From assembly GCA_937898545.1 (NCBI GenBank), contig CALEJV010000005.1, positions 62,001-126,000 of the forward strand: DNA of 64,000 bases. The letters are read 5' to 3'. The notes under the pieces were generated by a model. It was given only the letters and a program-made list of their open reading frames with translations, did not search any database and was not told the DNA's origin. Positions 42,011-51,241 of the stretch are shown piece after piece (the first letter of the stretch is position 1; every line of letters starts with the position of its first letter). Source of the DNA: an uncultured Candidatus Saccharibacteria bacterium (lineage in GTDB: Bacteria; Patescibacteriota; Saccharimonadia; Saccharimonadales; Saccharimonadaceae). A program made the translations under genes and the position numbers.

Positions 42011-43021
42011 CTACTCATAGCCCAGCATATCATACGCCGTGGCCGCCATATATGCCTGGAGCCGCCGCACTGCCTGAGCCGCCTCAGGAGCGGGCTGAGC
42101 GCTACACACGGCATAATACCCTACTAGGCCAGCAAGCAGCGGCCGGTTCAGCTCGGCCTGCCAGGCCTGCACATCGTAGCCACGGCGCGCCATATCAAGC
42201 AAAAACTCGGTTGCACTCCACCGCTTTGGCACATAGACTGCCCACTGCCAATCAATCAGCTTCACTTTATCCTGAGCAGCATGGTAGGCAATCGTCTCGC
42301 TCCGCACATCACCGTGGCTCAACCGATCACATGGCTGGTCGGCCACCTGCTGAGCCAGCATGGCAAGATCAGCTAAGCGCTCGGTATTATCAAGCACGGC
42401 ACAAAACTGCTCGTAGCGCCGGCGAATCACCGGCTTACTGGCTTGCTCGGCCCAGGAGCGATACGTCTGCTGGAGCTCTTTCCGCCGCGTCGCATCATCG
42501 CAGAGTAACCGAAGCCCCTGACACTGCACCACCCGGTCAAACGCCGTAGTATGCAGCGCAAGTGTCTCAGCTGCCACCGCAGGCAGCTTGGTCTGCTCAA
42601 GCTGAGCAATCGCCCGCAGCACCGCCGCTATATAGCGCTGACGAGCCAACTTATCTGCCACGTCAGGCGGCTGCCACTGCCAGCCATCCTTAGCAATATA
42701 CGCCTGGCTCAGCATAATCACCCGCTCATCATCATACTGAACAAACTCTGTCACCAATGGCGAACCGGCCTGTTGCAGCGCTCGGATCACCGCATCATCT
42801 TTGCTCAGAGCCGCTGCCAGCGCAGCGTGGTTCGAAGCTTCTGGATCGGCTTCTTTGACAAACACCCACTGCGCTCCAGCCAGTACTGCAGCTCGCCGGC
42901 ACCCAGTTGATGCACCGTCAATTGGCACCACCCGCACCTGATCGCGCGCCACTTTGCAGTGCTGCGCTACCATCGCAAGCGCCGATGGACTCAAAATCTG
43001 GGAAGACGACGGCTGACTCAT
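42011..43021 (-). CDS. Aminoglycoside-phosphotransferase/choline-kinase-like protein
   Basis: A 336-aa kinase-fold protein. The catalytic loop is LSHGDVRSETIAYH (HGDxxxxN with Asn changed to Glu/Thr) and the metal-binding segment is VKLIDWQWAVY (D-W-E-like). The N-lobe Lys is probably in WVFVKEADP. The altered loop Asn makes activity uncertain; small-molecule or pseudokinase roles are both possible. TATACT ends exactly six bases before the ATG. Confidence 0.75.
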   Translation of the reverse strand: MSQPSSSQILSPSALAMVAQHCKVARDQVRVVPIDGASTGCRRAAVLAGAQWVFVKEADPEASNHAALAAALSKDDAVIRALQQAGSPLVTEFVQYDDERVIMLSQAYIAKDGWQWQPPDVADKLARQRYIAAVLRAIAQLEQTKLPAVAAETLALHTTAFDRVVQCQGLRLLCDDATRRKELQQTYRSWAEQASKPVIRRRYEQFCAVLDNTERLADLAMLAQQVADQPCDRLSHGDVRSETIAYHAAQDKVKLIDWQWAVYVPKRWSATEFLLDMARRGYDVQAWQAELNRPLLAGLVGYYAVCSAQPAPEAAQAVRRLQAYMAATAYDMLGYE

Positions 43022-43122
43022 ACCTCTAGTATAGCAAAGGTGCCATAAATCACCATACCGACCAAGACGCCGCCCATCGCATGCTTCTCTGCTTCCCCTC
43101 TACCCAAAAAACAAAAACATAT

Positions 43123-43150
43123 AAAAACCCACTCATCCAAGCGGGTTTTT
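43123..43150. terminator. Bidirectional terminator
   Basis: AAAAACCCACT and AGCGGGTTTTT pair with one mismatch around CATCCA. It ends the PspC operon. Confidence 0.8.
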
Positions 43151-43170
43151 AGTGCTTATCCTCACCGCAG

Positions 43171-44457
43171 CTACAACCGATCGGTCACCACATCAGGGCG
43201 ATGGTCCACCTCCATCATCTGTGGCGATGGCCCATAGACGCGGATACTGACATAATCCTTGGGTGAGTAGGTACACGTCGAGAAGAGGTTATGGCGATCA
43301 CGACAGGCATCATGCTGCACGGTCACAATAGCCCGGTTACCTTCTTTGGTAATTTTTGTTGTCGGCTCTTTGATACCTTTCATCTGCAAGTAATCTACCT
43401 CAACGCGTGGCTTCTCGGCATAGCCACCATAGCTCGCCCGAGTTGTCCCATCGACACGCACTGTAGTGGCATCGGCTACGTCAACTACCTTGGTGCGCTG
43501 CACGTCGCGCATTTGGCGCTCTAAGCTCATCCCCGCATTCATGCCACCAACCGCTAGGCCAGAGATAGCAACCGCCCCAACGAGGAGCATCGCTAGCATC
43601 GCGATGCCAACTGGCCGCTTCAGCCGCCAGGCAAAGATACTCCATGCACCGAGTGAGAGCAAAGCAGTCAGCGCCACGCCGCCGAGCACTGCACAGCCAT
43701 ACGCCAACCACAGCCAGCTCTGCGCAGCAAAGTCGCCCATGCTTGAGACCATAGTCGCGCTCATTACGCCACCGACCATCAGCGCGACAAGTGCGCCCAG
43801 CGCCATCATCAAGACCCCACAGCCAATCATAATGCGCAGCACCTTCGCAGCAGTCTGGGCCGCTTGGCTACCGCTGGCAGGCTCGGCAGCGGCTTTTTTT
43901 AAGCTATCAAACGTCACTGGCTTACCTGCCATACGCAGCTTATCCGACGCCGTGACGGCTGGTGGAATAGAAAGCCACATCACGATATAGATCAGCAGCG
44001 CCGTCCCAAACGTCATAAAAGGTGAGACGATTGCCAGGAGACGAATCCACAGCGGGCTAATTCCAAAGTATGCCGCTACCCCAGCACATACCCCACCGAT
44101 CAACGCATGATTTGTATCGCGCATCAGCTGCTTGGGTGCCCCATCCGCGAGAGCCGCCTCAGCTGCATCTCGCAGCGCAGCATCGTCATCTCCTGCCTCG
44201 GCTTCACTGGCAAACTCCCGAGGTTCGCCCATCTGACCGCGCAGCGCTGTGACATCCTCAGCAGTCACCACACCATCGCGCGTCACACCGCGCTCGGCGA
44301 GCAGCTCGACCATCCGTGCTTCGATCTCGCGCATTGCTTCTGGCTCGGCATGCATCCGCTGCTGAATCGACGCCAGATACTCTCCCAGCGCGTGCTTTGC
44401 CTCCACCTCAACGCTAAATGGCGTCTTGGCGAGGTGAATGTTGGTAATTTCCTTCAT
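43171..44457 (-). CDS. PspC-domain membrane protein
   Basis: A 428-aa protein. Residues 1-100 are cytoplasmic and helical; a PspC domain spans about 110-170 (LMRDTNHALIGGVCAGVAAYFGISP, with two membrane helices); three or four more helices follow (205-310) and the C-terminal 110 residues are outside, with a likely disulfide pair (HDACRDRHNLFSTCTY). PspC-type proteins sense or buffer envelope stress. It is the last gene of the permease-ATPase-PadR-PspC operon, 12 bases after padR with AAGGAGG before its ATG. Confidence 0.85.
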   Translation of the reverse strand: MKEITNIHLAKTPFSVEVEAKHALGEYLASIQQRMHAEPEAMREIEARMVELLAERGVTRDGVVTAEDVTALRGQMGEPREFASEAEAGDDDAALRDAAEAALADGAPKQLMRDTNHALIGGVCAGVAAYFGISPLWIRLLAIVSPFMTFGTALLIYIVMWLSIPPAVTASDKLRMAGKPVTFDSLKKAAAEPASGSQAAQTAAKVLRIMIGCGVLMMALGALVALMVGGVMSATMVSSMGDFAAQSWLWLAYGCAVLGGVALTALLSLGAWSIFAWRLKRPVGIAMLAMLLVGAVAISGLAVGGMNAGMSLERQMRDVQRTKVVDVADATTVRVDGTTRASYGGYAEKPRVEVDYLQMKGIKEPTTKITKEGNRAIVTVQHDACRDRHNLFSTCTYSPKDYVSIRVYGPSPQMMEVDHRPDVVTDRL

Positions 44458-44469
44458 TGCATATCCTCC

Positions 44470-44799
44470 TTACAACTTCTTAATTGTACTACTTAGTGCT
44501 GCAATATTGTGTTTGAGCTGCTTGGTCACCTCTGCGCCAAATGGCGTCGCCGTATAGTATTTGCGCGGTGGCCCTTGCTCACTTTCTTTCCATTCGTGTT
44601 GCAAGAGCCCGTCCTTTTGCAAACGACTCAGTAATGGGTAGATCGTCCCCTCCACCACCATCAGGTCAGCCTGACGGAGCTGCTGGATGATCTCGCTGGT
44701 GTAGCGTGGCTCCTTGGCACACACCACCAGCACGCAGTACGATAAGAAGCCTTTGCGCAGCTGCGTCGTCAGCGCCTCGGCATAGTCAGTTGCATTCAT
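44470..44799 (-). CDS. PadR-family transcriptional regulator
   Basis: A 109-aa winged helix of the short PadR subfamily: QLRKGFLSYCVLVVCAKEPR, SEIIQQLRQADLMVVEGTIYPLLSRLQKDGLLQ, GPPRKYYTATPFGAEV, and a C-terminal dimer helix. Such regulators repress the transporters they neighbour and respond to antimicrobials or envelope stress. Its ATG overlaps the ATPase stop by one base (TGATG). The inverted repeat at 46819-46831 is a candidate operator for it. Confidence 0.9.
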   Translation of the reverse strand: MNATDYAEALTTQLRKGFLSYCVLVVCAKEPRYTSEIIQQLRQADLMVVEGTIYPLLSRLQKDGLLQHEWKESEQGPPRKYYTATPFGAEVTKQLKHNIAALSSTIKKL

Positions 44800-45485
44800 C
44801 AGTGTCCCCCTGGGATGTTATGGCGTGTGACACGCCCGTCTTTGATCACCACTTGGTAATCACATTGCTTAGCCAGATCCGCATCGTGCGTTACGATGAT
44901 GAGCGTTGTGCCGTGCTCGCGCTGCTGGCGAAAGAGCAGCTCCTCGATCTGGGTACCCGTCTCGCTATCGAGGTTGCCAGTTGGCTCATCAGCAAACAGG
45001 ATCTTGGGCTCGCCGACGATTGCTCGGGCAATCGCCAGACGCTGCTTCTGCCCACCGGACAGATCCTTAGCCTTATTGTGCTTTTTGCTGGCCAGGCCGA
45101 CCGCCTCGAGCGCCTGGTTTACCTTGGCACTGCGCTGCGCCCGCGGCACACCAGCGATCTCGAGCGGTAGCATCACGTTGCTCACCACGCTGTCGTTGCC
45201 CTCGACAAAGAAACTCTGGAAGATAAAGCTAATCGTCCGTGCCCGGAAGGCATCAACCTGCCGCGGCTTCATCTGCAGGATATCTCGCCCGCCGATCACC
45301 ACTTGCCCTGTCTGTGGCCGGTCCAGGCCAGAGATAGCGTGCATCAAGGTGGACTTACCCGAGCCGGATTTGCCGAGGATGGCGACACTGGCACCCCCCG
45401 GGATGGTCAGGTTAATGTCATTGAGTGCCGTAAATTGGTTGTGCTTTTTGCCATAGGTTTTGGTAATATGCCGTAGTTCAATCAT
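44799..45485 (-). CDS. ABC transporter ATPase, MacB/LolD type
   Basis: A 228-aa nucleotide-binding protein with Walker A AILGKSGSGKSTLMHAI (34-50), Q loop FIFQSFF, signature LSGGQKQRLAIARA, Walker B KILFADEPTGNLDSET and H-loop VTHD. The LDSETG D-loop is typical of the MacB/FtsE/LolD branch, which works with FtsX-like permeases as mechanotransmission or efflux systems. The permease gene is 15 bases upstream. Confidence 0.93.
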   Translation of the reverse strand: MIELRHITKTYGKKHNQFTALNDINLTIPGGASVAILGKSGSGKSTLMHAISGLDRPQTGQVVIGGRDILQMKPRQVDAFRARTISFIFQSFFVEGNDSVVSNVMLPLEIAGVPRAQRSAKVNQALEAVGLASKKHNKAKDLSGGQKQRLAIARAIVGEPKILFADEPTGNLDSETGTQIEELLFRQQREHGTTLIIVTHDADLAKQCDYQVVIKDGRVTRHNIPGGH

Positions 45486-45500
45486 GTCCTTCTCCTTATT

Positions 45501-46775
45501 CTATTCTGTCCTTAGTGCCTCGATTGGGTCAAGCTTGGTTGCTTTGCGGCTTGGCAAGTAGCTCGCAATGATGCCGAGGATAGCTAGTAGTGCCACCAGG
45601 GCGACCATCTGCCAGGCTTCAGGCAAAAGCAGCTGCATACCCTCCTCAAACTTGAGCTTCTCAACGATCCATGGGTTGAGCAGGCTCAGTAGGCTGGCGC
45701 CGCCCGCGCCAATCGCACCACCGATGACACCGATCAACGCAGCCTCGTAGCGGAAGAGCTTACCAACATCACGGCTGCGCATCCCCAGCGCCTTCATCAG
45801 GCCAATCTGCTGCGTTCGCTCCAGCACTGAGATGTACATAGTGTTAATAATCCCAAACATACTGGCCAGCAAGGCAAGGGCACCAAAGGCGAGCAGAGCA
45901 TACTGCGCCCCATTGATAAGACTGAGCATACCTTCCTTCGCTTCAGTAAAGGTCTGGGCTTGGTAGGTACCACCACCGAGCTTCACGACGGCGTCTTTCA
46001 CAGCAGCAGCATGATCATCGCTGTCTGCCCGTATCACGACGCTTGGGTACTGGTTAGCTGCACCGGGAGCTTTGGTCTTTTGGTTGATAAGCAGTGCATC
46101 ATCAGTCGCAATCGTCACACCAGGCTGGTAGCCAATTGAGGCCATACCGGCTGTTTCGACCGCCACAATAGTCAGCTGGGCATCATGCGTCCCGCCCGGC
46201 CCCTGAGCATGAAGCGTAACCGTCTTGCCGACCGCATCCTGGACCGTGCCAAAGCCAAAGTCTGCTAGATACTCCTTGGCCAGGATGGCTTGGCCGGGCG
46301 CCAGGTCGGTGCCGTCATCAGTCTTGGTCAACTCACCAGCCACAATTTTGGATGATTTACCCTCGTTCTTGACGTTGATGGAGGCAATCAGCCGCTTGTG
46401 GTTGGCTGGGCTCTCTACGTAGCGCACCGCCTGGGTCACATTGACATACGGCCGCACCGCCTTGACGTGACCTAGCTTGCTGAGCTTGGCGACATCGTCA
46501 TCATTCAGCATGACAGCACCGGTCTCGCTGATGGCCTTGTTCTGGCCGTATTCAGGCAGCTTGGTTTCATCACGGGCGTGCGTCACATACACCGTCGAGG
46601 CACTACCGGCACTATCAATCACCGAGGTCAAGAAAGCCCGGCCGCCATTGCCCAGCATCAGCGCCAAACCAATTGTAAATGCTCCCACCGACATCGCCAG
46701 TGCTGTTAGTGCTGTGCGAGCCTTGGCTTGGCGTAGGTTCCGCCCTGCTCGCTTGATTATATCGATTCTCCTCAT
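45501..46775 (-). CDS. FtsX/MacB-like ABC permease
   Basis: A 424-aa permease with the MacB layout: TM1 near residues 18-40, a large extracytoplasmic domain (about 45-290), and three C-terminal helices (about 295-320, 345-370, 385-410) with LASMFGIINTMYISVLERTQQIGLMKALGMRSRDV between the first two, the FtsX-type coupling segment. It ends SRKATKLDPIEALRTE, typical of the family. AAGGAG is six bases before the ATG. First gene of the operon with ATPase, PadR and PspC. Confidence 0.92.
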   Translation of the reverse strand: MRRIDIIKRAGRNLRQAKARTALTALAMSVGAFTIGLALMLGNGGRAFLTSVIDSAGSASTVYVTHARDETKLPEYGQNKAISETGAVMLNDDDVAKLSKLGHVKAVRPYVNVTQAVRYVESPANHKRLIASINVKNEGKSSKIVAGELTKTDDGTDLAPGQAILAKEYLADFGFGTVQDAVGKTVTLHAQGPGGTHDAQLTIVAVETAGMASIGYQPGVTIATDDALLINQKTKAPGAANQYPSVVIRADSDDHAAAVKDAVVKLGGGTYQAQTFTEAKEGMLSLINGAQYALLAFGALALLASMFGIINTMYISVLERTQQIGLMKALGMRSRDVGKLFRYEAALIGVIGGAIGAGGASLLSLLNPWIVEKLKFEEGMQLLLPEAWQMVALVALLAILGIIASYLPSRKATKLDPIEALRTE

Positions 46776-46818
46776 TCGATACTCCTTACTATATTATTGT
46801 TATTGCCTGGTACTATGC

Positions 46819-46831
46819 TATACAAGGTATA
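46819..46831. promoter_or_regulatory. Candidate operator of the PadR-regulated operon
   Basis: TATAC and GTATA are complementary around AAG. On the minus strand TTGACA lies just upstream (46843-46838) and -10-like hexamers overlap the repeat, so a repressor here would block the permease promoter. The link to PadR is inference. Confidence 0.4.
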
Positions 46832-46903
46832 TTGAAATGTCAAGTAGTTTGAGAAATAAAGTACTGGTTACACCACACTCACCACAGAACAATGCCATCA
46901 AAA

Positions 46904-46936
46904 ATAGACACCAGCGCTCTTTGCACCAGTGTCTAT
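46904..46936 (-). terminator. Terminator of the arc operon
   Basis: On the minus strand ATAGACAC and GTGTCTAT form a stem followed by TTTTTG, 24 bases after the arcC stop. Confidence 0.65.
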
Positions 46937-46959
46937 CTACTTCTCTCTTCGCGAATATC

Positions 46960-47904
46960 CTATGACACAATAATCGTCCCTTGCTCACCCGCTACAGCGG
47001 CCGCAGCATGCTCGAGATTAGCAATGATGGCGCGCCGACCGGGCTTTGCCACGAAATTGAGCGCAGCCTGCACCTTCGGTAGCATACTACCCGACGCAAA
47101 CTGCCCCTGCTCGGCATAGGCGTGCATCTCCTGGCTGGTCGTCTGACCAATCGCACGGGCCTGCGGCGTACCATAGTCGACCATCGCGTTATCGACGGCC
47201 GTGAGGATCACCAAGGCTTCGGCATCAATCGCATCAGCCACCACCGCAGCGGTAAAGTCCTTATCAATCACCGCCTCGACCCCGGCCATACTACCCTGCG
47301 CCTCACTCTCAACTACCGGAATCCCGCCACCGCCAGCCGTCACAACGGTCAAGCCAGCATCAAGCAAGGCACGCACCGCACCTTCTTCGACTACGCGCTG
47401 CGGCCGAGGTGATGGCACGACGCGGCGCCAGCCTCGCCCCGCATCTTCTTTGAAGACAAAATCACGCCCCGCCGCCGACTGCTGCGCCTCAGCCTCGGAA
47501 GCATAAAAGACCCCGATTGGCTTCGTAGGATTTGCAAACGCCGGGTCACCCGCATCGACCACCGTCTGCGTGACCATTGTCACGGCGTGGTTTGGCATAC
47601 CACGGCGAGCAAACTCATTCGTCAGCGCCTGCTGCAGCCAGTAGCCGATCTCTCCTTGGCTCATCGCCCCGCACGTATCAAGCGGCATCGTCGGCACCTC
47701 AGGAGTATTAATCGCTTCCTCATGGAGCACAATATTCCCGACCTGTGGTCCATTCCCGTGGACAATCACCAGCCGATGCCCAGCCGCAATCAGCGGCACC
47801 AGCTGGGCCGCCGTCTCGCTCGCCACTCGCTGCTGGGCAGCTGCACTTGCTTCACCTTGTCTTTGGAGGGCGTTCCCACCCAATGCAATCACAATTGTAC
47901 TCAT
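46960..47904 (-). CDS. arcC: Carbamate kinase
   Basis: A 314-aa enzyme that makes ATP from carbamoyl phosphate and ADP, the energy-yielding last step of the arginine deiminase pathway. It has IALGGNALQ (6-14), VIVHGNGPQVGNI, FKEDAGRGWRRVVPSPRP, VTAGGGGIPV and the C-terminal FASGSMLPKVQAA. Length is normal for the family. It starts one base after the stop of the DDAH-like gene and is the last cistron before the terminator. Confidence 0.95.
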   Translation of the reverse strand: MSTIVIALGGNALQRQGEASAAAQQRVASETAAQLVPLIAAGHRLVIVHGNGPQVGNIVLHEEAINTPEVPTMPLDTCGAMSQGEIGYWLQQALTNEFARRGMPNHAVTMVTQTVVDAGDPAFANPTKPIGVFYASEAEAQQSAAGRDFVFKEDAGRGWRRVVPSPRPQRVVEEGAVRALLDAGLTVVTAGGGGIPVVESEAQGSMAGVEAVIDKDFTAAVVADAIDAEALVILTAVDNAMVDYGTPQARAIGQTTSQEMHAYAEQGQFASGSMLPKVQAALNFVAKPGRRAIIANLEHAAAAVAGEQGTIIVS

Positions 47905-47905
47905 C

Positions 47906-48679
47906 CTAAAACCTCAACGACATGCAGGTCAAACTGCCAGTTATTTTTTCAAATTCACTCGTATCAATTAATTCCACGTGGTAGCCACAGTCGCGGATCT
48001 GCTGCTCAATCTTGGGAAAGCCCTGCGGCACGATCACCGTGCCATTAATCCACAAGCTATTCACCGCATAGTACTCATCGTCATCCACCACCAGCTTGTT
48101 AAATGGTGCAAAGGCTGGGTGGTGCTCATAGGCCTTGGCAACGATCAGGTTGTTGTTGTCTAAGTAGACCACATCATCCTTCAGGTGCAGAATCCCTGTC
48201 ACCTCAACCGTCTCGGCCGTCATACCGTAGCGCTCAAGGATAGCGGTGATCTGCTCGGCCGCTGCTTGGTTGGTGCGGTGGCTCAGGCCAATGTAGTAGT
48301 GGTCACCCACCATCATAATATCACCAGGGTCGACGGTGCCGGGTGCTTCGACCTGCTCAATCGTATCATAATGCTGGCTCAGCGCCTGGCGCAAATCGGG
48401 CAAGCTCGCCTCGCCGCGCCGACTCTCCGCCCCAGGCCGCGACAAAATTGCCACCCCATGCGGCGTACACAGAGCATTATCCTCAATGAAGACGCTATCC
48501 GGATACTCCTCATTGGGCTCCAAGACCGTCACTTCAAGGCCGCACTGGCGGAGCAGCGCAACGTACTGATCGTACTGCTGCATTGCTCGCTCGTAGTCTG
48601 GCTTCCCCTTCTCCGGCGTCTGGCTAATACCGTTGATCAAGCTACGGCTTGGCCGACGGGTAATCGCGTAGCGAAACAT
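47906..48679 (-). CDS. Dimethylarginine dimethylaminohydrolase-like enzyme in the arc operon
   Basis: A 257-aa amidinotransferase-superfamily protein of the DDAH branch. It has FRYAITRRPSRSLINGI (2-18), the Asp pair in NEEYPDSVFIEDNAL, the Glu/His region GTVDPGDIMMVGDHYYIGLSHRTN, and the C-terminal Cys in GSLTCMSLRF. DDAHs convert dimethylarginine to citrulline plus dimethylamine; others in the fold act on agmatine or arginine. Between arcD and arcC it could feed citrulline to ArcB from methylated host arginine, or be a citrulline/arginine-like hydrolase. AAAGGAG precedes the ATG at 48679; an upstream frame extension is non-conserved. Confidence 0.85.
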   Translation of the reverse strand: MFRYAITRRPSRSLINGISQTPEKGKPDYERAMQQYDQYVALLRQCGLEVTVLEPNEEYPDSVFIEDNALCTPHGVAILSRPGAESRRGEASLPDLRQALSQHYDTIEQVEAPGTVDPGDIMMVGDHYYIGLSHRTNQAAAEQITAILERYGMTAETVEVTGILHLKDDVVYLDNNNLIVAKAYEHHPAFAPFNKLVVDDDEYYAVNSLWINGTVIVPQGFPKIEQQIRDCGYHVELIDTSEFEKITGSLTCMSLRF

Positions 48680-48739
48680 CACACTCCTTTCTCTTATGCA
48701 ATGCGGTGCGCCTTTCTCGGCGCACCACATGATTACTTG

Positions 48740-50215
48740 TTAGTTAAACAGCTTGGGCATCGTAATACCAAGTGTCTTATCCAGCCCACCAGTCAGCAGC
48801 TGGAGTAGCGCATAAGCCAGCGCCAGCAGCAGTGCTGCGACAAGCAGCCACTCAAGCGCTGTAAACGGCTTCTTGCCTTGCTGCTTACGCATCAGGCCAT
48901 ACACCACAATACCCGGCACATACAAGAACACCGTCACCAGCAGGTTCTCCACCCCGGCGGCATAGACTAGCCAAACGCTATACACACTGGCCATCACACC
49001 AATCAAGATATTGGCCGCCCGGCCCTTCGTTTCTGGCTTCTCCAGAGCCGAGTACTTCAGCTGGTAAAAGGCCGTCAAAGCATAGGGCACGAGAATAGCC
49101 GATGTTGCAATTGCAATACCAATGTTATACACCGAGCCACTCGTCAGCGGTATCGTTAGGATAAAGAGCTGCACCAAAGCGTTGGTCACCAGTAGCGAGT
49201 TCTTTGGCACGCCAACCTTGTTCTCCTTGGCAAAGAATGTTGGAAAGGTACCAGCCTTTGCTGCCTGGTAGGGCAGCTCAGCCGCAAACATCGTCCATGC
49301 CAGCCAGCCACCGAGCACAGCAATGATCAAGCCACTATTGACCAGCCAGGCACCCCACGGCCCAACCACCTTCTCAAGCAAGAGTGCCATCGCTGGGTCT
49401 TTAAGGCCAGCCAACTCTGGCTGCGTTGCCACGCCAAAGGCCAGGACGGTCATCAAGACATACAGCGCAAGCACGGCCGCAAAGCCAATGAAGGTCGCCT
49501 TAACGACATCACTGCGCTGCTTAGCTCGACCCGAGAACACAACCGCACCCTCGATACCAATAAACACCCAGACGGTAACGATCATCATATCCTTGATCTG
49601 CCGCAGAACAACGTCAAGACTCAGATTGCTACCAGCCAGGCCCCAGAGATCCTTCGAGAAGATATTAAGCTTAAAGGCAGCAATAATCGCCACCAAAAAG
49701 ACCATCAGCGGGACAATCTTGGCAATCGTGATGAGCAAGTTCACCGCACTCGCTGTGCGCACACCTCTGAGGATCAGGCAGTGCACACCCCAGAGCAAAA
49801 TCGACATACCAATCGCCGAGGCCCAGTTTTGGCCATCAGCAAACAGCTGCGGGAAGAAATAGCCAAGCGCCGAAAAGGCCGTTACAGCATAGGCGATGTT
49901 ACCAATCCAGGCCGAGATCCAATACCCCCAAGCCGAGTTGAACCCAACATATTTGCCAAACCCTGCCTCGGCATAGCTATAGATACCGGCATCAAGGTCG
50001 GGACGCTTCTCGGCAAGGTTGCGAAAACTCAAGACAAGGAAGACCATCCCCACCCCAGTGACGAGCCAAGCAATGATGGTCGCCAGTGGCCCAGCCGACT
50101 CTGCGGTATTACGGACAAGATTGAAGATACCAGCCCCAATCATGCTGCCGATAACAAGCCCAGTGAGTGATCGCCACCCCAGCTTGCTCTCTTGTTGTGT
50201 TTGTTGTGTTGTCAT
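48740..50215 (-). CDS. arcD: Arginine/ornithine antiporter
   Basis: A 491-aa amino-acid/polyamine/organocation (APC) transporter with about 12 to 13 membrane helices. The first helix has GLVIGSMIGAGIFNL, the APC substrate-binding G-[ST]-x-GAG segment, and helix 6 has VFIGIEGAVVFSGRAKQRSDV, as in ArcD/LysI-type exchangers. It brings in arginine for ornithine without energy cost. It sits between arcB and the DDAH-like gene in the operon. Confidence 0.92.
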   Translation of the reverse strand: MTTQQTQQESKLGWRSLTGLVIGSMIGAGIFNLVRNTAESAGPLATIIAWLVTGVGMVFLVLSFRNLAEKRPDLDAGIYSYAEAGFGKYVGFNSAWGYWISAWIGNIAYAVTAFSALGYFFPQLFADGQNWASAIGMSILLWGVHCLILRGVRTASAVNLLITIAKIVPLMVFLVAIIAAFKLNIFSKDLWGLAGSNLSLDVVLRQIKDMMIVTVWVFIGIEGAVVFSGRAKQRSDVVKATFIGFAAVLALYVLMTVLAFGVATQPELAGLKDPAMALLLEKVVGPWGAWLVNSGLIIAVLGGWLAWTMFAAELPYQAAKAGTFPTFFAKENKVGVPKNSLLVTNALVQLFILTIPLTSGSVYNIGIAIATSAILVPYALTAFYQLKYSALEKPETKGRAANILIGVMASVYSVWLVYAAGVENLLVTVFLYVPGIVVYGLMRKQQGKKPFTALEWLLVAALLLALAYALLQLLTGGLDKTLGITMPKLFN

Positions 50216-50245
50216 ACGTGAGGCCCCCTATGCCTCAGTTACTTG

Positions 50246-51241
50246 TTATAACGTCAGTGCCATCACTGCCTTAATCGTGTGCATGCGGTTCTCCGCTTCG
50301 TCGAAGACCACACTGTGCTCGCTCCGGAACACCTCGTCCGTCACCTCCATACTCTCGAGGCCGTAGTCTTGGTAGATCTTCAGCCCCGTCTCGGTATTGA
50401 GATCGTGGAAGGCCGGTAAGCAGTGCAAGAACTTAACGTGTGGATTGTGTGTTTCATCGAGCATGGCACGATTCACTTGGTAAGGCTTAAGCAAGGCAAT
50501 CCGCTCAGCAAACTGCGCCTCCTCACCCATCGACACCCACACGTCGGTATAGATCGCATCAGCTCCCTCGAGAGCCGCGGCGCGATCATCCGTCACGGTA
50601 ATCTGCGCGCCAGTTTCGGCGGCAATCGCTCGGGCGAGATCGACCAGCTCACTGCTCGGGTGCAGCTCAGCTGGCGCTAAGATGCGGAAGTCAACACCCA
50701 TCTTGGCCGAGCCAATCATCAGGCTATTGGCCATATTGTTGCGCCCATCACCGACAAAGACCAGCTTCGTGCCAGCCAGCGGCTCACCATGCTCCTCGAG
50801 CGTCATAAAGTCGGCCAAAATCTGCGTGGGGTGGAACTGATCGGTTAGGCCATTCCACACCGGTACACCAGCGTGTTTGGCCAAGTCTTCCACCGTTGAG
50901 TGCTTAAAGCCGCGGAACTCAATCCCATCAAACATCCGGCCCAGTACCTTCGCAGTGTCCTCAACCGACTCCTTTTTACCGAGCTGGATGTCATCCTTAC
51001 CGAGAAACTCCGGCGCAACGCCAAGGTCATTGGCCGCCACCGTAAAGGCGCAGCGCGTACGGGTCGAGTTCTTCTCAAACAAGAGGGCAACTTGCTTACC
51101 CTCGTGCAAGCGGTGCGGCACACCCTCGCGCTTGAGCTTCTTAAGCTCGTGCGCAGTGTCGAGCATCTGCCGGATTTCCTCTGACGAAAAGTCCTTCAGG
51201 GCTAAGAATGAGCGGTTTTTTAGATTGGTTGGTAGGTTCAT
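50246..51241 (-). CDS. arcB: Ornithine carbamoyltransferase (catabolic)
   Basis: A 331-aa enzyme that splits citrulline with phosphate into ornithine and carbamoyl phosphate. The carbamoyl-phosphate loop is KNSTRTRCAF (about 56-65), followed by DDIQLGKKES, WNGLTDQFHPTQ (HPxQ), the ornithine-binding DVWVSMGEE (VWxSMG) and HCLPAFHD. Length and motifs match the catabolic ArcB type. Its ATG abuts the arcA stop and its ribosome site is within arcA. Confidence 0.96.
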   Translation of the reverse strand: MNLPTNLKNRSFLALKDFSSEEIRQMLDTAHELKKLKREGVPHRLHEGKQVALLFEKNSTRTRCAFTVAANDLGVAPEFLGKDDIQLGKKESVEDTAKVLGRMFDGIEFRGFKHSTVEDLAKHAGVPVWNGLTDQFHPTQILADFMTLEEHGEPLAGTKLVFVGDGRNNMANSLMIGSAKMGVDFRILAPAELHPSSELVDLARAIAAETGAQITVTDDRAAALEGADAIYTDVWVSMGEEAQFAERIALLKPYQVNRAMLDETHNPHVKFLHCLPAFHDLNTETGLKIYQDYGLESMEVTDEVFRSEHSVVFDEAENRMHTIKAVMALTL

